11,293 nucleotides of DNA, taken from assembly GCA_021827255.1 (NCBI GenBank), contig JAKAWO010000073.1, forward strand, positions 1 through 11,293. Direction: 5' to 3'. The stretch's first letter is position 1. The number at the start of each line of letters is the position of its first letter. Origin of the DNA: Acidobacteriota bacterium. Its GTDB lineage: Bacteria > Acidobacteriota > Terriglobia > UBA7540. Below, piece after piece: positions 1 to 6,055 of the stretch. The notes under the pieces were generated by a model. The model did not search any database. It was not told where the DNA came from and saw nothing but the letters and a program-made list of their open reading frames with translations. A program made the position numbers and the translations under genes.

Positions 1-1
1 C

Positions 2-1069
2 TGGGGCCTCAGCGGCTGGCAGGACGGCGGTCGCTTCGTAACAACTGCCGACCAAGCTGGGACGACTGCACTTCGAAAGCCAATGCAAGACATGGGTTAT
101 AGGTTTCGATACGTTGCTACGAAGCGCGGTCAGAAGTCAGATACAGATGGCATTATTACTTACTCAAAAGCAGCTCGTACGGCCTCCCAGCTTAAGACTT
201 CCCGAATCGGCATGGCAGGTTACCGTGATATGCGCCTCTACGGCACGCTTTATGACGGCGTTTCCCTGAAGGCCAAGATCGGTCCTGAGATCGAGCATTT
301 TGAGCTGCTGGAGATTGCCAAGCTGATGGAGCAAGTCGACCGGGAGGAAACCAACAGAATGGCTTCTTCTCTGAAGCGCCGGTGGACCTTCGTTCGCGAA
401 CCTCGTCCCGGAACGCTTGAGAATTCCGTTCGCCTCTTTCTGGCTCTCAAGGCTAAGATTCAAGATCGTGGCTATCAGGGGTTTTCCTTCAGTGATGTCG
501 ATGGCATTAAAAGGCTATTGAAATTCGCACCGGCTGGGGCTCTGACGCTACTGCACGACGAAATGGATATCTGCTCCATACCTGAAAATGACAGTATGGG
601 CGCGGTGACGCAGCTCATGGTAAAGAATCTCACAGGCCAAGTCGCGGCCTACCTCGAATTCTACGAATTTACTCCCGATGGCGCCTTAATGGGCGTGCCG
701 GATTACGTTCCTTCAGAGATCGTCGACGGCAACGTTAAGGTGATGCCGACCGCATTTGGAGGTTTTGGCGAAGGACTTCTGAACGTGTCGAAACTGAAAA
801 CAGGGAAAGTCACTATCTGCCGCCTGAGCTATTCAGGCAGTGATTATTCCATGCACATCGCGACCGGCTTGGCCAGAGAACCGGCGAAATGGGAAGAAGC
901 AGGGTGGACGCCTCCGGCACCCCAACTACCCAGTCTCGAAATCGTCTTCGACGCGCCCGTAGACGATTTTGTTCAAAAGGTTTTATCTCAGCACTACATC
1001 ATTTCTTATGGCGATAACCACGATGCCCTAGAGGCGATTTGTTCGATCCTAGGCGTCAGAGTGGAATAA
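2..1069 (+). CDS. L-fucose/L-arabinose isomerase-family protein, C-terminal part (5' end outside window)
   Basis: The frame is open from base 2, so the gene starts left of the window; the ATG at 83 is internal. 355 residues are visible. In this family a divalent metal and an ene-diol mechanism interconvert an aldose and a ketose. Seen: a DGGRFVTTADQAG segment near the left edge; an RIGMAGYRDM segment (from nt 203); the PENDS...LTGQ block (nt 581-640), which aligns by eye with the E. coli FucI ENDSLNG...LTG block carrying metal ligand Glu337; and a C-terminal SQHYIISYGD segment (from nt 986) whose His is a candidate third ligand. At the FucI Asp361 position this protein has Glu (nt 656-658), a conservative change. 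Codons are less GC-rich than in the right two thirds of the window. An aldolase gene lies downstream on the same strand, fitting a sugar-breakdown cluster. The family is fairly sure; the substrate is unknown. Confidence 0.8.
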   Translation, partial: WGLSGWQDGGRFVTTADQAGTTALRKPMQDMGYRFRYVATKRGQKSDTDGIITYSKAARTASQLKTSRIGMAGYRDMRLYGTLYDGVSLKAKIGPEIEHFELLEIAKLMEQVDREETNRMASSLKRRWTFVREPRPGTLENSVRLFLALKAKIQDRGYQGFSFSDVDGIKRLLKFAPAGALTLLHDEMDICSIPENDSMGAVTQLMVKNLTGQVAAYLEFYEFTPDGALMGVPDYVPSEIVDGNVKVMPTAFGGFGEGLLNVSKLKTGKVTICRLSYSGSDYSMHIATGLAREPAKWEEAGWTPPAPQLPSLEIVFDAPVDDFVQKVLSQHYIISYGDNHDALEAICSILGVRVE

Positions 1070-1174
1070 AAGCGTGAATGGCTACTGAAGCGCTCTCGCA
1101 ATTCTCGTGGACTAGCAAAACTGCCACTTCTGACGGAACCAGAAGCCCAGCGGAAGGATAGGCAGAGATTTCCT

Positions 1175-1384
1175 ATGACCAGCTCAGTCTTTATAACGGT
1201 TCTACTTGCTGGAGTCGTACAGCGCAGTGTCCTGACTCCCATGCCCTACTTGAGGAAATGGTCATGGGAATTCATGACAGGTGAGTGGAAAGGGATTAAA
1301 GGCCCGGCGGTGAAAATCCAGGGAGGGGCCCTGATTGTGTTGGTCACCGCTATGTTTACGCTGGGTTTTGCAAGCAAACTCTAA
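1175..1384 (+). CDS. Possible small membrane protein (69 aa), doubtful
   Basis: This small ORF sits between the isomerase and the aldolase on the same strand. It encodes two hydrophobic stretches, one at residues 4-20 and one at the C-terminus (about 50-66), joined by a polar loop containing GEWKGIKGPAVK. The frame stays open back to the isomerase stop codon without an earlier ATG or GTG. The ribosome-binding site (AGGCAGAG) is weak and far from the ATG. It could be a genuine small membrane protein, the tail of a decayed transporter, or chance. I recognise no family. Confidence 0.3.
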   Translation: MTSSVFITVLLAGVVQRSVLTPMPYLRKWSWEFMTGEWKGIKGPAVKIQGGALIVLVTAMFTLGFASKL

Positions 1385-1538
1385 CCCATGCCAGTGCTCA
1401 GAGCCTCTGGAAGTGTTGTCGCCAAACGATGGTTAGTCCCTACCAAGTAAGCGAGGTACAGACAGGTTTGAATTTTTCGCGGTGAACACGGTTTCTGCGA
1501 GTCGCAAAGTTGACGTTTAGGCTCATTGGTTTTTCACG

Positions 1539-1555
1539 AAGGAGGCTTTCCCGTG
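1539..1555 (+). promoter_or_regulatory. Strong Shine-Dalgarno site deciding the aldolase GTG start
   Basis: AAGGAGG at 1539-1545 is 7 nt upstream of GTG 1553. The site falls inside the longer reading that would begin at TTG 1526, so the shorter start is favoured. Confidence 0.75.
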
Positions 1556-2404
1556 TCGGTCAATCCCAGGCTAAACCGCTTGTTCAACACAGATCGCAAG
1601 TGCTTCGAAGTGGCCATGGACCACGGCGTACACAACGAGCCTAGCTTTCTTCCAGGTTTAGAAGATTTGAAGCGGGCTGTGAGCGTCGTCGCAGCATCCC
1701 GGGCCGACGCTATACTTCTCAGCTTGGGCCAAGCAGACTTCTTGCAGGGTCTTGCTGGAAAGAACAAGCCTTCCTTAGTCGTTCGTGCCGACCCCACCAA
1801 TCTTTATCAGTCGCCCGCACCCAATCACGTGTTCTGCCGTTTACTCGAAGAGGTAGTTGAGCAGGCTCTGGCGCTGGACGCAGCTTCCATCGTTGCCAAC
1901 CTCTTGTGGGTAGCTGATCGCCCAGAACTCTATCATCAGACCTTACAAAATATCAGTCGTCTAAAGCCGAAGTGTTCACAATTCGGCATGCCGCTGATGG
2001 TGGAATCCCTCGTCCTAACACCGAATGCCGATAGCAGCGGCTATACTTCCGATTCCGACATTCGAAAAATCGTGTCCTTAGTGCGTCAGGCGGTAGAGCT
2101 CGGTGCGGATGTCGTGAAAGCCGATCCTTCAGAGAATCTTCTAGAGTATTCAAGAGTGATACAAGCGGCGTCACCAAGACCCGTGCTCGTCCGCGGTGGC
2201 TCACGCGTATCCGACAATGAGATCCTTTCCCGTACTCATGTTCTTATGCAACAGGGCGCCGCAGGTATAGTTTATGGGAGGAACATATACCAGCATCCGC
2301 ATATCGAAAGGATTATTCGCGCATGCCAGGCCATCGTCCATGAGGGAGCAAGCGTTTCAGAGGCAAATTCGATTTTGACCAACGACCGGGTGGGTGCAAA
2401 TTAA
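1553..2404 (+). CDS. Class I aldolase of the DhnA/LacD/LsrF (DeoC-like) family
   Basis: A 283-residue TIM-barrel Schiff-base aldolase, the family's usual length. Members cleave ketose phosphates (fructose 1,6-bisphosphate, tagatose bisphosphate, sulfofructose phosphate) or process related substrates in the cytoplasm. Seen, numbered from the GTG: MDHGVHNEP at 22-30 (the family's Asp-His-Gly near the first strand); VVKADPSE at 187-194, where Lys189 is the likely Schiff-base lysine; VLVRGGSRVSD at 211-221 and GIVYGRNIYQHP at 238-249, both typical phosphate-binding ends of strands 7 and 8. GTG at 1553 is preferred over an in-frame TTG at 1526 because AAGGAGG (1539-1545) lies 7 nt before it. It follows the isomerase on the same strand after a 483-bp gap, so shared transcription is possible but not certain. 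The family is confident; the natural substrate is not determined. Confidence 0.85.
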   Translation: MSVNPRLNRLFNTDRKCFEVAMDHGVHNEPSFLPGLEDLKRAVSVVAASRADAILLSLGQADFLQGLAGKNKPSLVVRADPTNLYQSPAPNHVFCRLLEEVVEQALALDAASIVANLLWVADRPELYHQTLQNISRLKPKCSQFGMPLMVESLVLTPNADSSGYTSDSDIRKIVSLVRQAVELGADVVKADPSENLLEYSRVIQAASPRPVLVRGGSRVSDNEILSRTHVLMQQGAAGIVYGRNIYQHPHIERIIRACQAIVHEGASVSEANSILTNDRVGAN

Positions 2405-2523
2405 TTGCACGGTTTTCAATGCAAATGACCTGGCTTTTCTATGACTGACGTCACATTCTCAGCACAGCGAGCGTAGCTGGACTTGTCCTATCCGAGTGTC
2501 CGTCCGGGTACACAAAGTTTGAC

Positions 2524-2559
2524 GGTGTCCCGGAGTTCGTTGGAGGTGAGCGGCGGCTC
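2524..2559 (+). repeat. Terminal inverted repeat, left end of the IS256-type element
   Basis: It begins GGTGTCCCGGAGTTCGTTGG and continues AGGTGAGCGGCGG. It matches the reverse complement of 3353-3390 with a few mismatches and one 2-nt gap. Confidence 0.8.
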
Positions 2560-2562
2560 GAT

Positions 2563-3294
2563 TCATTTTACGCCACCTTTTCCTGAGTCGCGGCCGTCTT
2601 TCTTCCCAAAGCCGCTTCCAGCATCCATAGATCCCGGTAGCCCATCATCCTCCGAAAATTCTTTTCGGTCATCAGCAGCGCTGCGGCGGCCAAGCGCAGC
2701 ACCATCTTCCCATCGCGCCATGCCTTCCCGAGCCGGCAGTCGGAACGCCGAGCGCATCACGGCTTTCACCTGGCCTTTCAAATCGTCGGGCAAGTAGCCC
2801 ATCACGTTTTCGATTTTGTGATGGCGACACCTTTGGACCGGATTCTCAGCGCCAAACACCGCGTCAATCGCGGCGCGCAGGGCCTTCGAGCCATCCATGA
2901 CGAACAAGTATTTCCGATCCGTCGCCAGCCCCCGACGCACCGCGTCTTCCAGCAGCCCCTTCGCCACCGCCTGATTTTCGCTCGCGCCCTCCGCCGCGAC
3001 CGCTCCACGCGCAGCTTCCGCTCGCGCAGCGAAATCGTCCCGCGCTCCCGCCCATGCCAGCCCACCGCGCCCCCCTTTCTTGCCCGGATGCGGCGGCCCG
3101 GCGATCCCTTCTGCCGACAACTTCAGAACGGCCTCGATCGTCGCCCGCCCCAGCACGTCAATCAATTCATCCACCGCCGCCTTCGATTGCTCGATCAGCT
3201 CGACCATCGGCAGCAGTGCCTGCCCGTTCCTCGGCAGAAAGCTTGCCAAGCCTCGGGTGTCATCCTTCTCCACAATGTGATACGGTTTCTTCAT
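2563..3294 (-). pseudogene. IS256-family transposase, two internal deletions and frame changes
   Basis: Read on the minus strand, the N-terminal part is typical of Mutator-type transposases (LLPMVELIEQSKAAVDELID, then DVLGRATIEAVLKLSAE). Near nt 3060 the homology moves to another frame (WHGRERGTISLRERKLRVER). It then jumps straight to ASENQAVAKGLLEDAV and LFVMDGSKALRAAID in the first frame, so roughly 100 residues that normally hold the first catalytic Asp are gone. After MRSAFRLPAREGMA a second jump leads, in a different frame, to WRDGKMVLRLAAAALLMTEK and NFRRMMGYRDLWMLEAALGR, with a stop at 2568. That second gap removes the region that should hold the catalytic Glu. Only the middle DDE Asp (DGSKALR) survives. 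The protein cannot be an active transposase. Confidence 0.85.
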
Positions 3295-3352
3295 GACGGT
3301 TCTCCTTTTCGTTGAGATTTTCCCAACTCGATTCTATCCGAATCGGGTCGGA

Positions 3353-3390
3353 GAACCGCCGCTCTAACCTCCAACGGAATTCAGGACACC
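3353..3390 (-). repeat. Terminal inverted repeat, right end of the IS256-type element
   Basis: Read on the minus strand it begins GGTGTCCTGAATTCCGTTGG and continues AGGTTAGAGCGGCGG, the partner of 2524-2559. The outer seven bases are identical in both ends. Confidence 0.8.
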
Positions 3391-3588
3391 CTCCCGAGGA
3401 TGGCGCAGCAGCCAGCGTTGAACCACCGCTGTCTTGTGCGTGCCGTATTTGTCCAGAATCAAATGCGCATCCAGTCCAGCGGGCATCGCCGCCTCGACCG
3501 TGTCCAGAAACTGGCGGAACTCGACCGTGCGATGCCGACGATGGCACTCGCCAAGGACTTTGCAGCGGGCCGGAGCAAGGGCGCAAAA
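3391..3588 (-). pseudogene. IS630-family transposase remnant (middle of the DDE domain)
   Basis: About 66 codons on the minus strand read FCALAPARCKVLGECHRRH, then RTVEFRQFLDTVEAAMPAG and LDAHLILDKYGTHKT, and end QRWLLRHPR. This is the IS630/Tc1-mariner-like DDE core: a beta-strand before KVLG, and LILDxYGTHK holding the second catalytic Asp (nt 3451-3453). IS630 proteins normally continue from RHPR into an FHLHFTPT stretch and a final acidic residue. Here the reading instead runs into the inverted repeat of the IS256-type element. The N-terminal half is also missing, because similarity stops near 3588. The continuation was not found left of 2524, so the C-terminal part was lost rather than merely split. 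Confidence 0.75.
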
Positions 3589-3865
3589 AGCCCAATTCTG
3601 CGGGACGGAATCCTCCCGAACCGGGGAAGTTTCTCCTTCCGGAATCCTTTCGCCGCGAGCCTCTGCGTGATGCTGTATCCCAGCGGTATTTTGTCGGGTG
3701 AGAAGCCGCTGCACAACTCAGGGTAAAGCACATGCGCTCCGTCCCCCAACATCGGGTCACGCACCTGACCACCAAATCCCCCCACCCCAGCGGGGTCGAG
3801 AAGGCCAAAAGCCCCATGCAGCTAAACTGAGGGAATGAGTTTGCGGACCCCTTCTCCCGAGTGTC
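3589..3865. other. Gene-free stretch between the IS630 remnant and the padR promoter
   Basis: Several overlapping frames are open here on both strands, but none shows a recognisable domain and none has a good ribosome-binding site. A minus-strand frame (DPMLGDGAHVLYPELCSGF) runs on for over 100 codons, yet it overlaps the IS630 remnant in the wrong frame and matches nothing I know. It is most likely decayed DNA left by the insertion sequences. Confidence 0.5.
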
Positions 3866-3894
3866 TTGACAAGGTAAATCTACATAGGTAGGAT
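3866..3894 (+). promoter_or_regulatory. Sigma-70-type promoter of padR with a dyad in the spacer
   Basis: TTGACA (3866-3871, perfect -35), a 17-nt spacer, then TAGGAT (3889-3894, 4 of 6 for -10). Initiation would fall at about 3900-3902, directly before the ATG at 3903, implying a leaderless or nearly leaderless mRNA. CTAC-ATAG-GTAG (3880-3891) is a small perfect inverted repeat overlapping spacer and -10. It could be where the PadR product binds to repress itself; that is an inference. Confidence 0.6.
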
Positions 3895-3902
3895 ATGGGT
3901 CT

Positions 3903-4220
3903 ATGAAGATCCACTTTCGCCGTTCGCCGCAAACCCTGCACGTGCTGGAAGAATTTTTGGACGCTCCGCTTGAATGGAAGTACGGATATGACCTGAGCCG
4001 GGAGACAGGGCTAAAGTCGGGGACGCTTTATCCCATTCTGATCCGGCTTTCCCAGCGACGCTGGCTCGAGACGCGTTGGAAAGCCACGGTGCCCGGAATG
4101 CCGCCTCGCCATCTCTATCGCCTCACGCCGCGCGGTCTTGCACTGGCCAAGGCTCAGCTTGAAAGCAAGCCATCCCGCCGCTTCGGTCTTCGAACGACGG
4201 CCGCTGAAGGTGAGCCGTGA
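3903..4220 (+). CDS. PadR-family transcriptional regulator
   Basis: A 105-residue winged-helix DNA-binding protein of the short PadR subtype; members usually act as dimeric repressors of adjacent membrane-protein or efflux genes. Seen: the recognition-helix block GYDLSRETGLKSGTLYPIL (28-46) and the wing and closing helix with YRLTPRGLALAKAQ (72-85). The usual C-terminal dimerisation helix is short and ends in a basic, low-complexity tail. The start is the ATG at 3903, only about 9 nt after a good -10 element, so translation may begin without a leader. Its stop overlaps the GTG start of the next gene (GTGA, 4217-4220), a strong sign of one operon and coupled translation. The inducer is unknown. 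Confidence 0.88.
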   Translation: MKIHFRRSPQTLHVLEEFLDAPLEWKYGYDLSRETGLKSGTLYPILIRLSQRRWLETRWKATVPGMPPRHLYRLTPRGLALAKAQLESKPSRRFGLRTTAAEGEP

Positions 4221-5899
4221 GGAACCTTGACTGGCGCCGTCGTCTGGCTTGCTGGCTGATGGAGTCTTCACTGCGATTTGCGCCCCTGGAGGCTCAGGAC
4301 TGGGGCCGGGCGATGCGGGCCGAATTGGACTTCGTGCAAACCTCATGGGAGGCCCTCGGATGGGCCGCGGGCGGGGCGAGGGTCCTGTGGCAACAGGCTT
4401 TCTTTTCGCTTTTCAGAGGATCGCGCGGCTTGGCGCCGGGCCCATCCCGTGCATATCTTCCGGTCGAGGAGGGGCATATGCACAAATCCGTATTTGTCAC
4501 GGCGGTCGCGTGTGTCATAGCGTCGTTGTTGTTTTTTCTGGCACCGTCGTTCCATCAGGCCCTGGGTCTTTCCTTGCAAACCTGGGCGGCGATTTTTCGC
4601 CGCGGCGCAACGTCTCAAGCCGATTTGAATAGCTGGGCGGCTCAGGCTGAAAAGCGGCATGACGCTAAGCTGCTTGCTTTTGTCGCGCTGATTGAAGCCC
4701 CTTACGGGCCTGCCCGACATTTTTCGGCCTGGGAGGCGAAATCCGTCCGGCTGGCCGAGGATGCCGTGCAACTCGATCCGCGCTTGACCTGGATTTACGC
4801 CGGCATTGCCGCCAAAAATCCGGCCGCTCCCGAATGTAAAAACTTGATTGAGCGCGTTCACAATTCGGATCCGGACAACGCCATGCCAGATTTGCTCATG
4901 GCCGCGCGGCAGAAGGCCCTCCTGTCTCGGGCTCGCAATGACCGCCTGCCGCCGGGTGCGCTGGCTCAAGACCCGAAGTGGCTTCGAGCTATGAAAGCTG
5001 CTTTCAGCGCCGAGAAGTACGACTCGTACTTCAACCGGCGCGTCGCATTGGTTCAGGACGTTGCGCGGCGCAGAAAGGTCAACGACCCGCTTCTGCTGGC
5101 GACAACTGTCAGCAGTTCGCCCCTTCCGGATTTGGAGAGCATTCGGGACTACGCGCGCCACCTCATCCAATCGGGACAAGCCCTTGAAGCCGGAGGGGAA
5201 ACGGAAGCCGCGTCGCAGCGATACTGGCAGGGTGCCCGGTTCGGCCAGATCATGCGGTTGGGCGCGGAGACCGACCTTGACCGAATAATTGCACACCAAA
5301 CTCAAGCAAAAGCCTATGAACATTTGAGAGAGCTGGACCTGCGGCAAGGGAACCAAAGCGAGGCGAACCTTTTGAGCTATCGGCTCCAGGCGCTTGCGCT
5401 CGAACGGCAGGACTTGTACGCGCGTAACCGGGAGCGCATGGACTGGAGGCGAACGTATGGGTGGATAGCGAGTTGCGTTCAAGTCTCCGCCATGGCTTTG
5501 CTGGCGGCGGGATCCCTGGTGGTGATCGCATGTTTCTACTGGCTCGTTCGGCGCTGGGGGCAGTTTGATCCTGCCGGCCGCTTGAAGCCGCTGTTTTCCT
5601 GGCTGGGAATCCTCGGCGCGGCAGGCGGGCTGGCGTCGTCGGCCGGGCTTTACCTAAGCTATCGTCCCTACGCTGAATTGCTGAACCATTTCATCGTATC
5701 GAGCGGCGCTGAGGCCTATTTCTCCCTGGATGCGTTCCGCACATTTTTGTATCTCCCGAGCGCCATGGAGCGTGCGCTTTTTGCCGGGACCTGGGCAGCC
5801 GTTTTTTGGTACGCCGTCATTTTTCTTTGTGTGGCCGTTCTTGTGGCGATTCTGGCGCGCCACGCTATCAAACCATTGCGGCCAAAGCTAGCAGGCTGA
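4217..5899 (+). CDS. PadR-linked membrane protein with TPR-like middle region (560 aa)
   Basis: An unnamed protein. The first ~87 residues form a soluble Trp/Ala/Arg-rich segment with a QDWGRAMRAELDFV motif (27-40); I recall similar W-x-x-AM-x-AE segments beside PadR genes or in membrane regulators of Acidobacteria. A first membrane helix lies at about 91-110 (SVFVTAVACVIASLLFFLAP). Residues ~130-410 are helical and polar with TPR-like stretches (for example SVRLAEDAVQLDP), without a convincing full repeat set. Three further membrane helices lie at about 415-442, 458-480 and 525-548. The GTG start overlaps the padR stop by 4 nt. A second in-frame start, ATG 4478, has a perfect AGGAGG 5 nt upstream and would give a 473-residue product beginning just before the first helix. 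It may be the regulated partner of PadR; no enzymatic motif was seen. Confidence 0.75.
   Translation: MRNLDWRRRLACWLMESSLRFAPLEAQDWGRAMRAELDFVQTSWEALGWAAGGARVLWQQAFFSLFRGSRGLAPGPSRAYLPVEEGHMHKSVFVTAVACVIASLLFFLAPSFHQALGLSLQTWAAIFRRGATSQADLNSWAAQAEKRHDAKLLAFVALIEAPYGPARHFSAWEAKSVRLAEDAVQLDPRLTWIYAGIAAKNPAAPECKNLIERVHNSDPDNAMPDLLMAARQKALLSRARNDRLPPGALAQDPKWLRAMKAAFSAEKYDSYFNRRVALVQDVARRRKVNDPLLLATTVSSSPLPDLESIRDYARHLIQSGQALEAGGETEAASQRYWQGARFGQIMRLGAETDLDRIIAHQTQAKAYEHLRELDLRQGNQSEANLLSYRLQALALERQDLYARNRERMDWRRTYGWIASCVQVSAMALLAAGSLVVIACFYWLVRRWGQFDPAGRLKPLFSWLGILGAAGGLASSAGLYLSYRPYAELLNHFIVSSGAEAYFSLDAFRTFLYLPSAMERALFAGTWAAVFWYAVIFLCVAVLVAILARHAIKPLRPKLAG
4467..4480 (+). promoter_or_regulatory. 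Internal Shine-Dalgarno and alternative ATG start
   Basis: AGGAGG (4467-4472) lies 5 nt before the in-frame ATG at 4478. It is a better site than anything at the GTG start 4217. Either the gene truly starts here, leaving 4217-4477 as untranslated or separate sequence, or two nested products are made. Confidence 0.5.
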
Positions 5900-5902
5900 T
5901 TA

Positions 5903-5963
5903 GGCCGTGCGATCGGCCGGTTCCAGAGCGGCGCCGCTGATCCCCCGCGTCAGCGGGCAATCA
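5903..5963 (+). other. Two adjacent hairpins after the membrane-protein gene
   Basis: GGCCG (5903-5907) pairs with CGGCC (5914-5918). TGAT-CC-CCCGC (5938-5948) pairs with GCGGG-CA-ATCA (5953-5963) around a GTCA loop and a 2x2 internal loop. They lie 4-64 bp after the stop codon and could end transcription, but no U-tract follows, so a classical intrinsic terminator is not supported. Confidence 0.3.
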
Positions 5964-5988
5964 TCTGAGCGAATTCCTATCTCTCCTC

Positions 5989-6016
5989 TTGAACCTCGGG
6001 CGAAGTGCGATAGACT
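5989..6016 (+). promoter_or_regulatory. Possible promoter of the ROK kinase gene
   Basis: TTGAAC (5989-5994), a 16-nt spacer and TAGACT (6011-6016) match the sigma-70 consensus at 4 of 6 positions each. The site is about 40 bp upstream of the ATG in an otherwise plain 156-bp gap. Weak by itself, but well placed. Confidence 0.35.
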
Positions 6017-6055
6017 GGCACATCATGTAACCACCCGAAGAGCCGGAGGCTGAGG

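Larger units (their letters stand above)
2524..3390 (-). mobile_element. Internally deleted IS256 (Mutator)-family insertion sequence
   Basis: An 867-bp element bounded by imperfect inverted repeats of about 36-38 bp that both begin GGTGTCC at the outer ends. Its single gene on the minus strand is a broken Mutator-type transposase. IS256 relatives are normally around 1.2-1.5 kb, so several hundred bases are missing from the interior. The ends look intact, so the copy could still be moved in trans by a related transposase. No target-site duplication of 8-9 bp is visible: the bases left of 2524 (AGTTTGAC) do not match those right of 3390 (CTCCCGAG). This suggests a deletion accompanied or followed the insertion. 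Confidence 0.8.

Noticed and set aside
3459..3817. Minus-strand frames containing LGDGAHVLYPELCSGF as a separate gene
   Set aside because: They overlap the IS630 remnant in a different frame, lack an RBS and match no family known to me.
4343..5482. A 379-codon open frame on the minus strand opposite the 560-residue membrane protein
   Set aside because: No domain resemblance, Arg/Pro/Ser-rich shadow composition, no RBS; the plus-strand frame has membrane helices and operon coupling.
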